A DNA stretch of 19,575 bases from JAAYCI01 sp964370445 (GCA_964370445.1 CAYJJK010000048.1:1-19575); one strand, 5' to 3'; shown: positions 8,839-16,077, counted from the first letter of the stretch. Translations and numbers: made by a program. Notes: generated from the sequence alone by a model not told the origin.

Positions 8839-8868
8839 ATCTTATCATTGTGATTTCGCTTTAGTCAA
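8839..8868 (-). promoter_or_regulatory. gcvT: Possible sigma-A promoter for gcvT operon
   Basis: On the minus strand TTGACT, 18-nt spacer, TAAGAT. The -35 matches 5/6 and the -10 only 4/6. It would give a leader of about 310 nt. The palindrome GTCAATTGAC overlaps the -35. Confidence 0.4.
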
Positions 8869-8985
8869 TTGACAATACCCACAAATTAAACTCAACGTTT
8901 CTTATGCGATTCATACAAAAAACTAATGAAACAAGCGAAGTGTGCCCGTATTTTGGCAAATATGCTAAAAAATCATCAAAAAGAG

Positions 8986-9014
8986 TTGGCGATTCGAAAG
9001 AAAAAGGGTATAAT
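8986..9014 (+). promoter_or_regulatory. Sigma-A promoter of the ECF-DUF1893-argF operon
   Basis: TTGGCG, a 17-nt spacer and a perfect TATAAT. Predicted transcription start is near 9021, about 64 nt before the first gene. Confidence 0.75.
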
Positions 9015-9084
9015 AACAAACGTATAGAGCTTAATCAAAGGCGTGGTTCTGGCAAGGAGCTGCCAAGCAAAAAAAGGAGATATC

Positions 9085-9633
9085 ATGCGTTCAGAAACAC
9101 AAAAAATGGCAAGCACGGGCTTGCTGATGGCAGTGGGGCTTTTACTACCCTCCTTTTTTCATATGTTTGGCGCCGGCGTGGTGTTTTTACCACTGCACAT
9201 TCCGGTGCTTTTGTGTGGGCTTGTGTGTGGTGCTCCTTATGGGGCTGTATGTGGTTTTATACTGCCGCTATTGTCTTCATTGCTTACAGGTATGCCCCCT
9301 TTGTTCCCAACGGCAGGGGCTATGTCGCTAGAACTGTGTTGCTATGGCGTTATATGTGGGGTGCTTTATCGGGTATATGCCAAAAATATATACGTCACCC
9401 TTTTGGTAAGTATGTTGTGCGGGCGTTTGGTTTCTGGCCTTGCTAATGCGGTTTTTTTGGGGTTGAGCGGGGGAGAATACAGCTTGCAAATTTTTCTTAC
9501 TTCTTCATTTGTAACGGGTTTTCCGGGTATGGTGTTGCAAGTACTTTTAATACCTACACTTGTCTTGCTTTTAACAAAAGCACAAGTGCTGGAAAAGCCG
9601 TTAAGGTCGAAAGTAGCAAGGAGTAAAAAATGA
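9085..9633 (+). CDS. ECF transporter S component (PF12822-like)
   Basis: A 182-residue hydrophobic protein with about five or six membrane segments, resembling substrate-binding S components of energy-coupling factor vitamin importers. Family-like features are the early LPLHIPVLLCGLVCGAPYG loop-helix, the LTGMPPLFPTAGAMSLEL region and the C-terminal FPGMVLQVLLIPTLV helix. S components capture a vitamin or metal and dock on a shared EcfT/EcfA module, not encoded here. The substrate cannot be read from the sequence. The frame is open to an ATG at 9043, but the ATG at 9085 has AAGGAG 5 nt upstream and starts the usual short N-terminus. Its stop overlaps the next start (ATGA), so it is translationally coupled to the DUF1893 gene. 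The tail ends in a basic KSKVARSKK-like stretch. Confidence 0.85.
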   Translation: MRSETQKMASTGLLMAVGLLLPSFFHMFGAGVVFLPLHIPVLLCGLVCGAPYGAVCGFILPLLSSLLTGMPPLFPTAGAMSLELCCYGVICGVLYRVYAKNIYVTLLVSMLCGRLVSGLANAVFLGLSGGEYSLQIFLTSSFVTGFPGMVLQVLLIPTLVLLLTKAQVLEKPLRSKVARSKK

Positions 9634-10091
9634 AACCACAGATACAAATGACAACAAGGCAAGATGTTGTTGCTGAGATTAGACAGGACGAATGGAGCTG
9701 TGTGCTTGTGCAGGGCGAAAAAATTGTTTATCGAGGCACAGGCCCCGGTGTGGCACCACTGCGCAAACTGTATGAGAGCGAAGATGGGCGAAGGCAAATG
9801 CAGGGAGCATGGCTTTACGACAAGGTAATTGGAAAAGCGGCTGCAGTTTTTGCAGTGTTAGGGCAAGTGGATGCAGTTTACGGAGAGGTAACCAGCCGTG
9901 CGGCACACCGATACTTAAACGAGCGAGGGGTACATTGTGAATATGGAGACCTTGTAGATTTCATTCAAAACAGAACGAAAAATGGTTTATGTCCGGTGGA
10001 GCAATCTGTGTTGCAAGAAGATGACCCTCAAAAAGCATACGATGCCATTTTACATACCATTCAAGGTTTAATGGAAAAAGCAAATAAATGA
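9630..10091 (+). CDS. DUF1893 family protein
   Basis: A 153-residue protein of the DUF1893 family (Thermotoga TM1506 type), whose known structure has a cytidine-deaminase-like fold but no proven function. The two family signatures are visible: DKVIGKAAA at 64-72 and NRTKNGLCPVE at 114-124 with the conserved Cys121. It lacks the HxE...PCxxC zinc motif of true deaminases, so deaminase activity is not predicted. The start overlaps the ECF S-component stop by 4 nt and the stop is 19 nt before argF, so all three are one operon. This coupling suggests a role in handling the imported compound, but that is inference. No signal peptide is seen; it should be cytoplasmic. Confidence 0.88.
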   Translation: MKPQIQMTTRQDVVAEIRQDEWSCVLVQGEKIVYRGTGPGVAPLRKLYESEDGRRQMQGAWLYDKVIGKAAAVFAVLGQVDAVYGEVTSRAAHRYLNERGVHCEYGDLVDFIQNRTKNGLCPVEQSVLQEDDPQKAYDAILHTIQGLMEKANK

Positions 10092-10110
10092 AGAATAGGA
10101 GAATGAAACA

Positions 10111-11103
10111 ATGCCGGTGAACATAAAAGGAAAAAGTTTTTTAACATTACTCGATTTTACGGCCCAAGAGGTGCGCTATATGTTGGATTTGGCACATGAT
10201 TTTAAGAGCCAAAAGCGTAGCGGCACAGCACACAGACATTTAGAAGGTAAGGGAATTGTGCTTTTGTTTGAAAAAAATTCCACACGCACACGTTGTGCGT
10301 TTGAAACGGCTGGGCATGATTTGGGCATGGCGGTAACCTATTTGGATGCCGCTGGCTCACAGATGGGGAAAAAAGAGAGCATTGCCGATACTGCTCGTGT
10401 TTTGGGGCGCATGTTCGATGGCATTGAATATCGTGGATACGGGCAAGCCATAGTGGAGGAGCTCGCGGAAAAATCGAAGGTGCCGGTATGGAATGGGTTG
10501 ACCGATGAGTATCATCCAACACAGGCGCTGGCAGATTTGATGACAGCGGAAGAGCATTTTGGCTACTTGAAGGGATTACACATCACTTACATGGGTGATG
10601 CGCGAAACAATGTGGCAAACTCTCTTATGATAGGATGTGCCAAAACGGGTGTGCATTTCACGGCATGCGGACCCAAAGAACTGTTGCCCGGAAAAGAACT
10701 TGTAAGGATCTGCGAGGAAATTGCCAAAGAACAAGGTGGAAGCATTTCTTTATGCGAGGATGTAAGTGAAGGCACAAAAGGGGCCGATGTTTTATATACG
10801 GATGTGTGGGTTTCCATGGGTGAAGCAGAGGAGGTATGGGAAAGCCGTATTCAGCTGCTTGAAGCTTATAGAGTGGATGCCAAAGCAATGAAAAATGCCT
10901 CAGAGGATGCCATTTTCTTGCATTGTTTGCCGGCGTTTCACGATAGAAACACCGTGGTGGGTGAAGAGATTTTTAAAAAGTTTGGGCTTAGTGAAATGGA
11001 AGTGAGCGATGAAGTATTTGAGTCAAAACAGTCAAAAGTATTTGATCAAGCCGAAAACAGAATGCACACCATCAAAGCGGTGATGTATGCAACCTTATCA
11101 TAA
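10111..11103 (+). CDS. argF: Ornithine carbamoyltransferase
   Basis: A 330-residue OTC, which makes citrulline from ornithine and carbamoyl phosphate or runs in reverse in arginine catabolism. Carbamoyl-phosphate contacts are S57-T-R-T-R61 and HPTQ (135-138). The ornithine side is shown by the DVWVSMGE loop (231-238), which distinguishes OTC from putrescine or acetylornithine enzymes, and by HCLP (271-274). Length and the C-terminal DQAENRMHTIKAV resemble ArcB-type enzymes, so an arcB name would also be defensible. The start has TAGGAG about 10 nt upstream. It is the third gene of the ECF-DUF1893 operon; no other arginine or deiminase genes are nearby, so the physiological direction is open. 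Confidence 0.94.
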   Translation: MPVNIKGKSFLTLLDFTAQEVRYMLDLAHDFKSQKRSGTAHRHLEGKGIVLLFEKNSTRTRCAFETAGHDLGMAVTYLDAAGSQMGKKESIADTARVLGRMFDGIEYRGYGQAIVEELAEKSKVPVWNGLTDEYHPTQALADLMTAEEHFGYLKGLHITYMGDARNNVANSLMIGCAKTGVHFTACGPKELLPGKELVRICEEIAKEQGGSISLCEDVSEGTKGADVLYTDVWVSMGEAEEVWESRIQLLEAYRVDAKAMKNASEDAIFLHCLPAFHDRNTVVGEEIFKKFGLSEMEVSDEVFESKQSKVFDQAENRMHTIKAVMYATLS

Positions 11104-11338
11104 AATACAAAACGCAATAAACACCAAAAAATAAACATTTTGTAGCAAAACGATGCTTGGGTTTTTCCGTCCATCTGAAAACGAGATTACATTGGCACTG
11201 ACTATATGTGATAGCTAAGAGAACTACAGATCATTTGCAAGCCCTTTTTAAACCATGAAAAGCCAAAAATTAATATAGCTATGTTTATCATATGGATAAC
11301 AACAAGCATACTGTTTTTTATCTTGTTACGGCTATTAA

Positions 11339-11360
11339 ACGGTGTTTCGCCGTGGTTTTT
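11339..11360 (+). terminator. Terminator-like hairpin
   Basis: ACGGTG-TTT-CGCCGT (one T-G pair) followed by GGTTTTT. Weak to moderate; it comes 25 nt before a stronger one. Confidence 0.45.
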
Positions 11361-11381
11361 ATCGAGAAAGGGCGAGTTTTT

Positions 11382-11416
11382 ATAGCCGCATGCAAAAGCA
11401 CTTGCGGCTATTTTTA
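11382..11416 (+). terminator. Intrinsic terminator, probably of the argF operon
   Basis: Perfect arms ATAGCCGCA (11382-11390) and TGCGGCTAT (11403-11411), possible inner TGC/GCA pairing, then TTTTTA. The orientation suits plus-strand transcription, although it lies about 280 nt after the argF stop. Confidence 0.7.
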
Positions 11417-11420
11417 TACC

Positions 11421-11450
11421 ATATGTAATAAATTCCCACTTATTACATAT
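11421..11450. repeat. AT-rich palindrome, possible operator
   Basis: Perfect 11-bp arms ATATGTAATAA and TTATTACATAT around 8 nt (11432-11439), immediately after a terminator. Low GC makes it a poor terminator; a binding site for a dimeric regulator upstream of the following gene is possible. Confidence 0.5.
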
Positions 11451-11602
11451 TTTGTCTTTGTATTTTGTTTGCTTTCATACAAAATAGCCAATGTTTTTGC
11501 ATGGTTTTAACCCGGACACAAAAATAGCTGTAAAGCAAAATGGCATTACAATTTTTAAAGCGTAGATATGTTTTTTATAACACAAACAACGTCTTTTGTA
11601 TT

Positions 11603-11623
11603 AGGAAGGAGAGGATCACCATT
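11603..11623 (+). promoter_or_regulatory. Ribosome binding site pointing to an ATT start
   Basis: AGGAAGGAG at 11603-11611, 9-nt spacer, then ATT at 11621. No ATG, GTG or TTG in frame lies at a suitable distance, and the family's N-terminus aligns with this codon. Confidence 0.55.
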
Positions 11624-12034
11624 AAAAGCAGGGCAAAGCAAGCATTGAGAAAACATAAGCAAGGGTATAATTGTTGCCAAGCTGTGTTTTGCAATTATGC
11701 AGATGTATTGGGATTGGACGAGGCAACCGCATTTCGAGTGGCAGAGGGGTTTGGGTTTGGCCTTGGAGGGCAACGAGAAGTGTGCGGGGCTGTGTCGGGG
11801 ATGACTATGGTAGCAGGGTATAAAAACAGTTTAGGTGGCGTGGAAAACGGATTGACCAAAAAGGAGACATACCAGCTTGTTAACAAGATGATAGAGGAGT
11901 TTAAACAAGAAAAATCCTCGGCCATTTGCAAGGAGCTTTTGGGCGAGGATGGAATGCCGAAGCCAATTATTTGTGACGGCTGTATCGAAGAAGCATGTCT
12001 GATTTTGGAAAAACATATATTTTGTACAACATAG
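11621..12034 (+). CDS. C_GCAxxG_C_C family redox-type protein, ATT start
   Basis: A roughly 137-residue cysteine-rich protein of the C_GCAxxG_C_C family, common in anaerobes and of unproven redox or metal-related function. Visible are HKQGYNCCQAVFC near the N-terminus, the core VCGAVSG, and a C-terminal ICDGCIEEACLIL cysteine cluster. Family members usually begin about 15 residues before GYNC, which points to the ATT at 11621, preceded at 9 nt by AGGAAGGAG. The frame also contains an ATG at 11540, but that has no ribosome binding site and would add 27 residues unlike the family. No close same-strand partner exists: the argF operon lies behind terminators and the next gene is on the other strand. 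Family assignment is fairly certain; the start less so. Confidence 0.82.
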   Translation: MKSRAKQALRKHKQGYNCCQAVFCNYADVLGLDEATAFRVAEGFGFGLGGQREVCGAVSGMTMVAGYKNSLGGVENGLTKKETYQLVNKMIEEFKQEKSSAICKELLGEDGMPKPIICDGCIEEACLILEKHIFCTT

Positions 12035-12050
12035 CCACATTGAGTTTAAA

Positions 12051-12105
12051 GCATCATTTCAAGGGGTATATATTCTGTATGTTTTTTCAATAAATGGGAT
12101 GATGC
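12051..12105. repeat. Inverted repeat downstream of the cysteine-protein gene
   Basis: GCATCATTTC (12051-12060) and GGGATGATGC (12096-12105) pair over 10 positions with two G-U pairs, enclosing 35 nt. It starts 16 nt after the stop codon. There is no T-tract after it; it could be a 3' stabilising stem. The rest of 12035-12273 shows nothing convincing. Confidence 0.4.
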
Positions 12106-12273
12106 ATCGAGGGCCGAGCTTGTTGATTTAAAGCCGGTTTATTTGTTGCATTCTACGTGTTGCCGGGAAGGTAGCCATGGCAAAACAAATTGAAATTTTG
12201 TGTTGTTTTAAATGGGAGAGAACAAACAGAGCACAAAATACGAAACAGTTTTATGAAGATAGCGGTTTTGTCT

Positions 12274-13095
12274 TTACAATAATGGAATCATCTCTTTCAC
12301 AGAGTCGAAAACCAGATGTGGGCGAGTATCCGAGTGCGCTAAATCGTAAAGGCTTGCCTCGCCACTAAGCACAAAAATACTACACAGGCCGTTTTGCACA
12401 CCGGATTTGATGTCGGTATACAAACGATCTCCTACAATAGCGGTGTTTTTAGCGGTGCCGCCCATTTGAGCCAAAGTATAATCAATGATGTCCCAGTTGG
12501 GTTTGCCTACAATTTTATCGGGAACACGTCCTGTGGAGGCTTTTACAAAGGCATGAATAGCACCGATATCCGGCATAAACCCGGTTTTTGTGGGACAGTT
12601 GAAATCGGGGTGGGTGGCAATATAGGGAAGCCCATTTCGCACATAATCGCAAAAAACTTGTAACTTTTTATAGGTAAGTGTGGTATCAAAGGCAGAAACA
12701 ACAAGGTCCGGTGTATCATTTACCACATGAACACCGCATTCTAAAAATTCGTTGCAAAGCATTTCGTTTCCCAAAAGGAACACTCTTTTGCCTAAATAAT
12801 GCCGCTGCAAGTAGGCTATGGTGGCATGCCCTGATGTCACCAGCTGTTCTTTGCAAATGTTCAGCCCCATACGTGCCAGCTTATCTATATAGGCCTTGGC
12901 GTTTTTGGAAGAGTTGTTGGTAATAAAACAATAATTTCGGCCTGTGTTTTCTATTTGCTTCAAAAATTCTAAAGCCCCGTCAATCCAAGTGTTATCAAGG
13001 TAAATGGTTCCATCTAAATCAAGGGCAAAATTTTGAACCTTTTGCAGGAGTTCACCTTTATCTTTGTTGACAAAATATTGCTCTCGTTCTGTCAT
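12274..13095 (-). CDS. HAD-IIA family hydrolase (NagD / p-nitrophenylphosphatase-like)
   Basis: A 273-residue HAD phosphatase of subclass IIA, cytoplasmic. Motif I is DLDGTIY with Asp26 nucleophile and Asp28; motif II is TNNSS (59-63); the motif III lysine is Lys198 in VGKPN; motif IV is GDRLYTD (222-228). The cap between motifs II and III is the IIA type. Family members dephosphorylate sugar phosphates, glycerol phosphate, nucleotides or pNPP, so the substrate is uncertain. The start follows GAGGAGG by about 9 nt. It is divergent to a glycerol-3-phosphate-oxidation-like operon, which raises glycerol phosphate as a candidate substrate by context only. It is not the SerB class, so it should not be taken as the missing phosphoserine phosphatase. 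A strong promoter with an overlapping inverted repeat lies upstream. Confidence 0.88.
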   Translation of the reverse strand: MTEREQYFVNKDKGELLQKVQNFALDLDGTIYLDNTWIDGALEFLKQIENTGRNYCFITNNSSKNAKAYIDKLARMGLNICKEQLVTSGHATIAYLQRHYLGKRVFLLGNEMLCNEFLECGVHVVNDTPDLVVSAFDTTLTYKKLQVFCDYVRNGLPYIATHPDFNCPTKTGFMPDIGAIHAFVKASTGRVPDKIVGKPNWDIIDYTLAQMGGTAKNTAIVGDRLYTDIKSGVQNGLCSIFVLSGEASLYDLAHSDTRPHLVFDSVKEMIPLL

Positions 13096-13221
13096 GGTGT
13101 TTAACCTCCTCTTTTGGTTTGTGGATACCAGCGCACGCCTTTGAAAGTGGATGAACTAGTATTCAGGGATGATTTTGTTGCTTTACTATCTGGGCTTTGC
13201 TACCAGAGATGGATGAATTGA

Positions 13222-13259
13222 TGATTGAGAATCATGCCTACTTTGATGTGATTCTATCA
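13222..13259. repeat. Inverted repeat overlapping the HAD-gene promoter
   Basis: AGAATCA (13228-13234) and TGATTCT (13249-13255), extended by TGAT (13222-13225) and ATCA (13256-13259) with a 2-nt bulge. It covers most of the -10 and the predicted start of the minus-strand promoter, the position of a repressor operator. Confidence 0.5.
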
Positions 13260-13284
13260 TAGCATGCACTTGTTGTTGTTTCAA
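13256..13284 (-). promoter_or_regulatory. Sigma-A promoter for the HAD hydrolase gene
   Basis: Minus strand TTGAAA, 17-nt spacer, TATGAT. Predicted start near 13249, leaving a leader of about 150 nt before the ATG at 13095. Confidence 0.65.
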
Positions 13285-13361
13285 TTGCTTTAGCAAAAGA
13301 TGCATTACAACTGTATTTTGCCAAAACCACAGGGTTTAAAACCTTTAAAGGAGACAGTGTG

Positions 13362-14798
13362 ATGATAGATGTGCTCATCATTGGTGCAGGGGTTATCGGC
13401 TGTTCGGTGGCACGAGAGCTTTCTCGGTATAATGTTTCGGCTTGTGTTGTGGATAGGCATGAAGATGTGTGTTGCGAAACCTCTAAAGCCAACAGTGCCA
13501 TTATACATGCTGGTTTTGATGCCAAAGCAGGAAGCATGATGGCAAAAATGAATGTGCTGGGCAATGCACGCATGCCAGAACTTGCAAACGAGTTGGACAT
13601 CCCCTATCATCGTATAGGGTCGCTTGTAGTATGCGTAGACAAAGATAGCTTGCCCACGCTTGAGAAGTTGTTTGAAAATGGGGTTAAAAATGGTGTTCCA
13701 GAGTTAAAAATTATAAACAACGAAAAATTATTTGAAATGGAGCCGAATGCAACCCCAAAGGCAGTAGCCGCTCTTTATGCGCCCACTAGCGGGATTATTT
13801 GCCCGTTTACTCTCACGTTTGCTCTGGCTGAAAATGCCGCTGAAAATGGGGTGGTGTTTCGAATGAACACCGAGGTAACCAGCGTGATAAAGCATAAAAA
13901 CGGCTTTAGGGTATGCACAAACAAGGGCGATATAGATACTAAATGTGTTGTGAATGCGGCCGGCGTTTATGCTGATCGATTCCATAATATGGTCAGTCAA
14001 AAGAAGATTCACATTCAGCCCAGACGTGGGGAGTACTGTCTGTTGGATCAATCTGCGGGGCAGCATGTTTCCCATACCATCTTCCAGCTGCCAACTCGCC
14101 TTGGGAAGGGCACTTTGGTGACACCCACCGTACATGGAAATTTGTTGTTAGGCCCCACGGCATGCGACATTGATAATAAGGAAGACACCAGCATCACTGC
14201 CGATGGCATTTATGATGTGTTTGTAAAATCCGGTGCCATAGTAAAAAACATACCGGTAAATCAAGTGATTTGCAGCTTTTCGGGGCTGCGGGCCCACGAG
14301 GATAAGCATGAGTTTATTTTGGGAGAAGCTGAGGATGCACCCGGTTTTTTTGATTGTGCCGGCATTGAATCTCCGGGGCTAGCCTCGTCCCCTGCCATTG
14401 GCATGTTGATCGCAAAGCAGTTGAAAGAGAAGCTGAACTTGAGCGCAAAAGAAGATTTTGTTGCCACACGTGTGGGTGTTTTGAACCCTAAAACCTTATC
14501 AAGGGAAGAACACGGAGCCTTAATACAGGAAAATCCTGCCTATGGGCGTATTGTGTGCCGGTGCGAGGGTATTTCAGAGGGAGAAATTTTGGATGCAATT
14601 CACCGAGTGATGGGGGCGAAAAACATGGATGCGGTAAAAAGGCGCACCCGTGCCCAGGCGGGACGATGCCAAGGTGGGTTTTGCACGCCACGCCTTTTGG
14701 AATTACTATCGCGCGAGCTAGAAGTGCCCATAGAAGAAATCACAAAAAATGGCGGTGCATCTCGATATGTTTTAGGGTCTACGAAAGAGAATCTTTGA
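13362..14798 (+). CDS. glpA: GlpA-like FAD oxidoreductase with C-terminal [2Fe-2S] domain
   Basis: A 478-residue DAO-superfamily flavoprotein like the large subunit of anaerobic glycerol-3-phosphate dehydrogenase. The FAD motif GAGVIG is at 8-13, followed by ETSKANSAIIHAGFD, typical of this group. The C-terminal BFD-like domain has C399-x-C401-x34-C436-x4-C441, a likely [2Fe-2S] site. The family oxidises glycerol-3-phosphate, passing electrons through partner subunits. The ATG at 13362 is chosen over the GTG at 13359 because GGAG lies 8 nt upstream. The next gene starts 11 nt after the stop, and the trio ends with a DUF1667 protein, an arrangement common in Clostridia where the other subunits differ from E. 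coli GlpB/GlpC. A related 2-hydroxyacid oxidase is less likely. Confidence 0.85.
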   Translation: MIDVLIIGAGVIGCSVARELSRYNVSACVVDRHEDVCCETSKANSAIIHAGFDAKAGSMMAKMNVLGNARMPELANELDIPYHRIGSLVVCVDKDSLPTLEKLFENGVKNGVPELKIINNEKLFEMEPNATPKAVAALYAPTSGIICPFTLTFALAENAAENGVVFRMNTEVTSVIKHKNGFRVCTNKGDIDTKCVVNAAGVYADRFHNMVSQKKIHIQPRRGEYCLLDQSAGQHVSHTIFQLPTRLGKGTLVTPTVHGNLLLGPTACDIDNKEDTSITADGIYDVFVKSGAIVKNIPVNQVICSFSGLRAHEDKHEFILGEAEDAPGFFDCAGIESPGLASSPAIGMLIAKQLKEKLNLSAKEDFVATRVGVLNPKTLSREEHGALIQENPAYGRIVCRCEGISEGEILDAIHRVMGAKNMDAVKRRTRAQAGRCQGGFCTPRLLELLSRELEVPIEEITKNGGASRYVLGSTKENL

Positions 14799-14809
14799 GG
14801 AGGCACAGC

Positions 14810-16075
14810 ATGGAAAGCTATGACATTGTCATCGTTGGCGGTGGCCCGGCAGGGCTTGCGGCAGCTGTTTCTGCATATGACGCGGGGCAGCGTAGCATTT
14901 TATTGCTGGAGAGGGATGATAGCCTTGGGGGCATTTTGAACCAATGCATTCATAATGGTTTTGGCCTTCATATTTTTAAAGAGGAGTTAACAGGGCCGGA
15001 ATATGCCCATCGGTATATACAGCAATTGCGTGCCCGCAGTATCGCACATAAGCTTTCTACCATTGTTCTTGATGTTGATGAGAAGAAAACCATCACCGCC
15101 ATGAACAGCGCTGATGGTTTGTTTACAATTCAGGCAAAAGCCATTGTTTTAGCAATGGGCTGCAGAGAGCGCAGCAGGGGTGCATTAAATATTCCGGGTT
15201 ATCGCCCAGCCGGGGTGTATTCTGCGGGCACAGCCCAGCGCCTTGTAAACATGGAGGGGCATATGCCCGGCCATCGTGTGGTGATTTTGGGAAGTGGAGA
15301 CATTGGGCTTATCATGGCAAGGCGCATGACGTTGGAAGGGGCAGAAGTTGTAGTTGTGGCAGAGTTAATGCCCTATTCTGGTGGCCTAAAACGAAACATT
15401 GTGCAGTGTTTAGATGATTTTAACATCCCCCTAAAGCTGAGCCATACCGTGGTGGATATTCACGGGAAAGAACGTGTTACCGGTGTGACATTGGCCCGTG
15501 TAGATAGCTGTGGCAAGCCCATTTTGGGCACTGAAATACAATACGCCTGCGACACACTTTTACTTTCTTGTGGCCTGATACCGGAAAATGAAATCAGCAG
15601 TGGTATGGGGGTATGCATCAACCCAGCCACCAATGGGGCGTATGTTAACGAAGGTTTACAAACCAGCCTCCCTGGTGTTTTCGCTGCCGGAAATGTGCTA
15701 CATGTGCATGATTTGGTTGATTTTGTAAGCGAGGAAGCTGCCACAGCCGGCCATGCTGCCGCTTTTTATGTGGCAAGTGGTGGTGCAATGCAAGATCGCA
15801 CAGAAATTGCAATTGAATATAATGAAAAAATCCGATATACTGTCCCCTCGCTTATCTCTTCAGCGCAAATGCCCGAGCAACTTACGTTGCGCTTTCGTGT
15901 GAAAGATGAAATAAAGAATAGTGTCATCAGTGTGTATTTTGAAGGTGTAAAAGAATTTTGTTGCAAACGGGCCATTATGGTGCCTAGTGAAATGGAGTCG
16001 GTGGTGCTCACACGTAAAATGTTTGCCAATAACCCAAAGGCAACATCTATTTGTATTTGTGTGGAGGAGGGCTGA
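14810..16075 (+). CDS. FAD-dependent pyridine nucleotide-disulphide-type oxidoreductase, GlpA partner
   Basis: A 421-residue two-dinucleotide-domain flavoprotein. The FAD motif GGGPAG is at 10-15, the second Rossmann motif GSGDIG at 161-166 (NAD(P)H site), and GVFAAGNV (289-296) is the second FAD contact. A cysteine-containing segment GGILNQCIHNG (40-50) is typical of this clostridial group. It probably exchanges electrons between NAD(P)H and the GlpA-like subunit. The frame is open far upstream to 14555 within the previous gene, but the start at 14810 has GAGGAGG immediately upstream. It lies 11 nt after the GlpA-like gene and 2 nt before the DUF1667 gene. The electron acceptor is not shown by the sequence. 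Confidence 0.85.
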   Translation: MESYDIVIVGGGPAGLAAAVSAYDAGQRSILLLERDDSLGGILNQCIHNGFGLHIFKEELTGPEYAHRYIQQLRARSIAHKLSTIVLDVDEKKTITAMNSADGLFTIQAKAIVLAMGCRERSRGALNIPGYRPAGVYSAGTAQRLVNMEGHMPGHRVVILGSGDIGLIMARRMTLEGAEVVVVAELMPYSGGLKRNIVQCLDDFNIPLKLSHTVVDIHGKERVTGVTLARVDSCGKPILGTEIQYACDTLLLSCGLIPENEISSGMGVCINPATNGAYVNEGLQTSLPGVFAAGNVLHVHDLVDFVSEEAATAGHAAAFYVASGGAMQDRTEIAIEYNEKIRYTVPSLISSAQMPEQLTLRFRVKDEIKNSVISVYFEGVKEFCCKRAIMVPSEMESVVLTRKMFANNPKATSICICVEEG

Positions 16076-16077
16076 GT

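Larger units (their letters stand above)
8523..9084. other. Divergent intergenic region between gcvT and the ECF operon
   Basis: 562 nt without a convincing gene. It holds the gcvT leader with its terminator (8597-8628), a possible gcvT promoter (8839-8868), the perfect palindrome GTCAATTGAC at 8864-8873 that touches that promoter's -35, the ECF operon promoter (8986-9014) and a small hairpin TGGCA-N6-TGCCA just before the ECF ribosome binding site. I did not recognise a known riboswitch class on either strand. Confidence 0.7.
11104..11620. other. Non-coding stretch between argF and the C_GCAxxG_C_C gene
   Basis: 517 nt without a supported gene. The longest open frame (72 codons from 11292) runs through terminator hairpins and has no family resemblance. 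The region contains terminator-like hairpins at 11339-11360 and 11382-11416, a perfect AT-rich palindrome at 11421-11450 and the ribosome binding site for the next gene. AT content is high. No tRNA or known RNA class was recognised. Confidence 0.7.

Noticed and set aside
8523..8868. Glycine riboswitch or T-box before gcvT
   Set aside because: The glycine aptamer words (GGAGAG, CCGAAG) and the T-box UGGN antiterminator bulge were not found on the minus strand; only the terminator is clear.
9021..9084. preQ1 riboswitch in the ECF operon leader
   Set aside because: The leader is short with a hairpin and an A-rich tail, but the pseudoknot pairing and conserved loop bases of preQ1-I are missing.
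10111..11103. Putrescine or N-acetylornithine carbamoyltransferase
   Set aside because: The DVWVSMGE loop and HCLPAFHD match ornithine carbamoyltransferase.
11292..11510. 72-codon open frame between argF and the cysteine protein
   Set aside because: It runs through two terminator hairpins and the palindrome, has no ribosome binding site and no family resemblance.
12177..12368. 63-codon plus-strand frame with a GGGAAGG site before its ATG
   Set aside because: Its second half is antisense to the conserved C-terminus of the HAD hydrolase and the composition looks non-coding.
12274..13095. HAD hydrolase as the missing SerB
   Set aside because: Motif spacing and the cap position are those of HAD-IIA (NagD-like), not the SerB/HAD-IB type.
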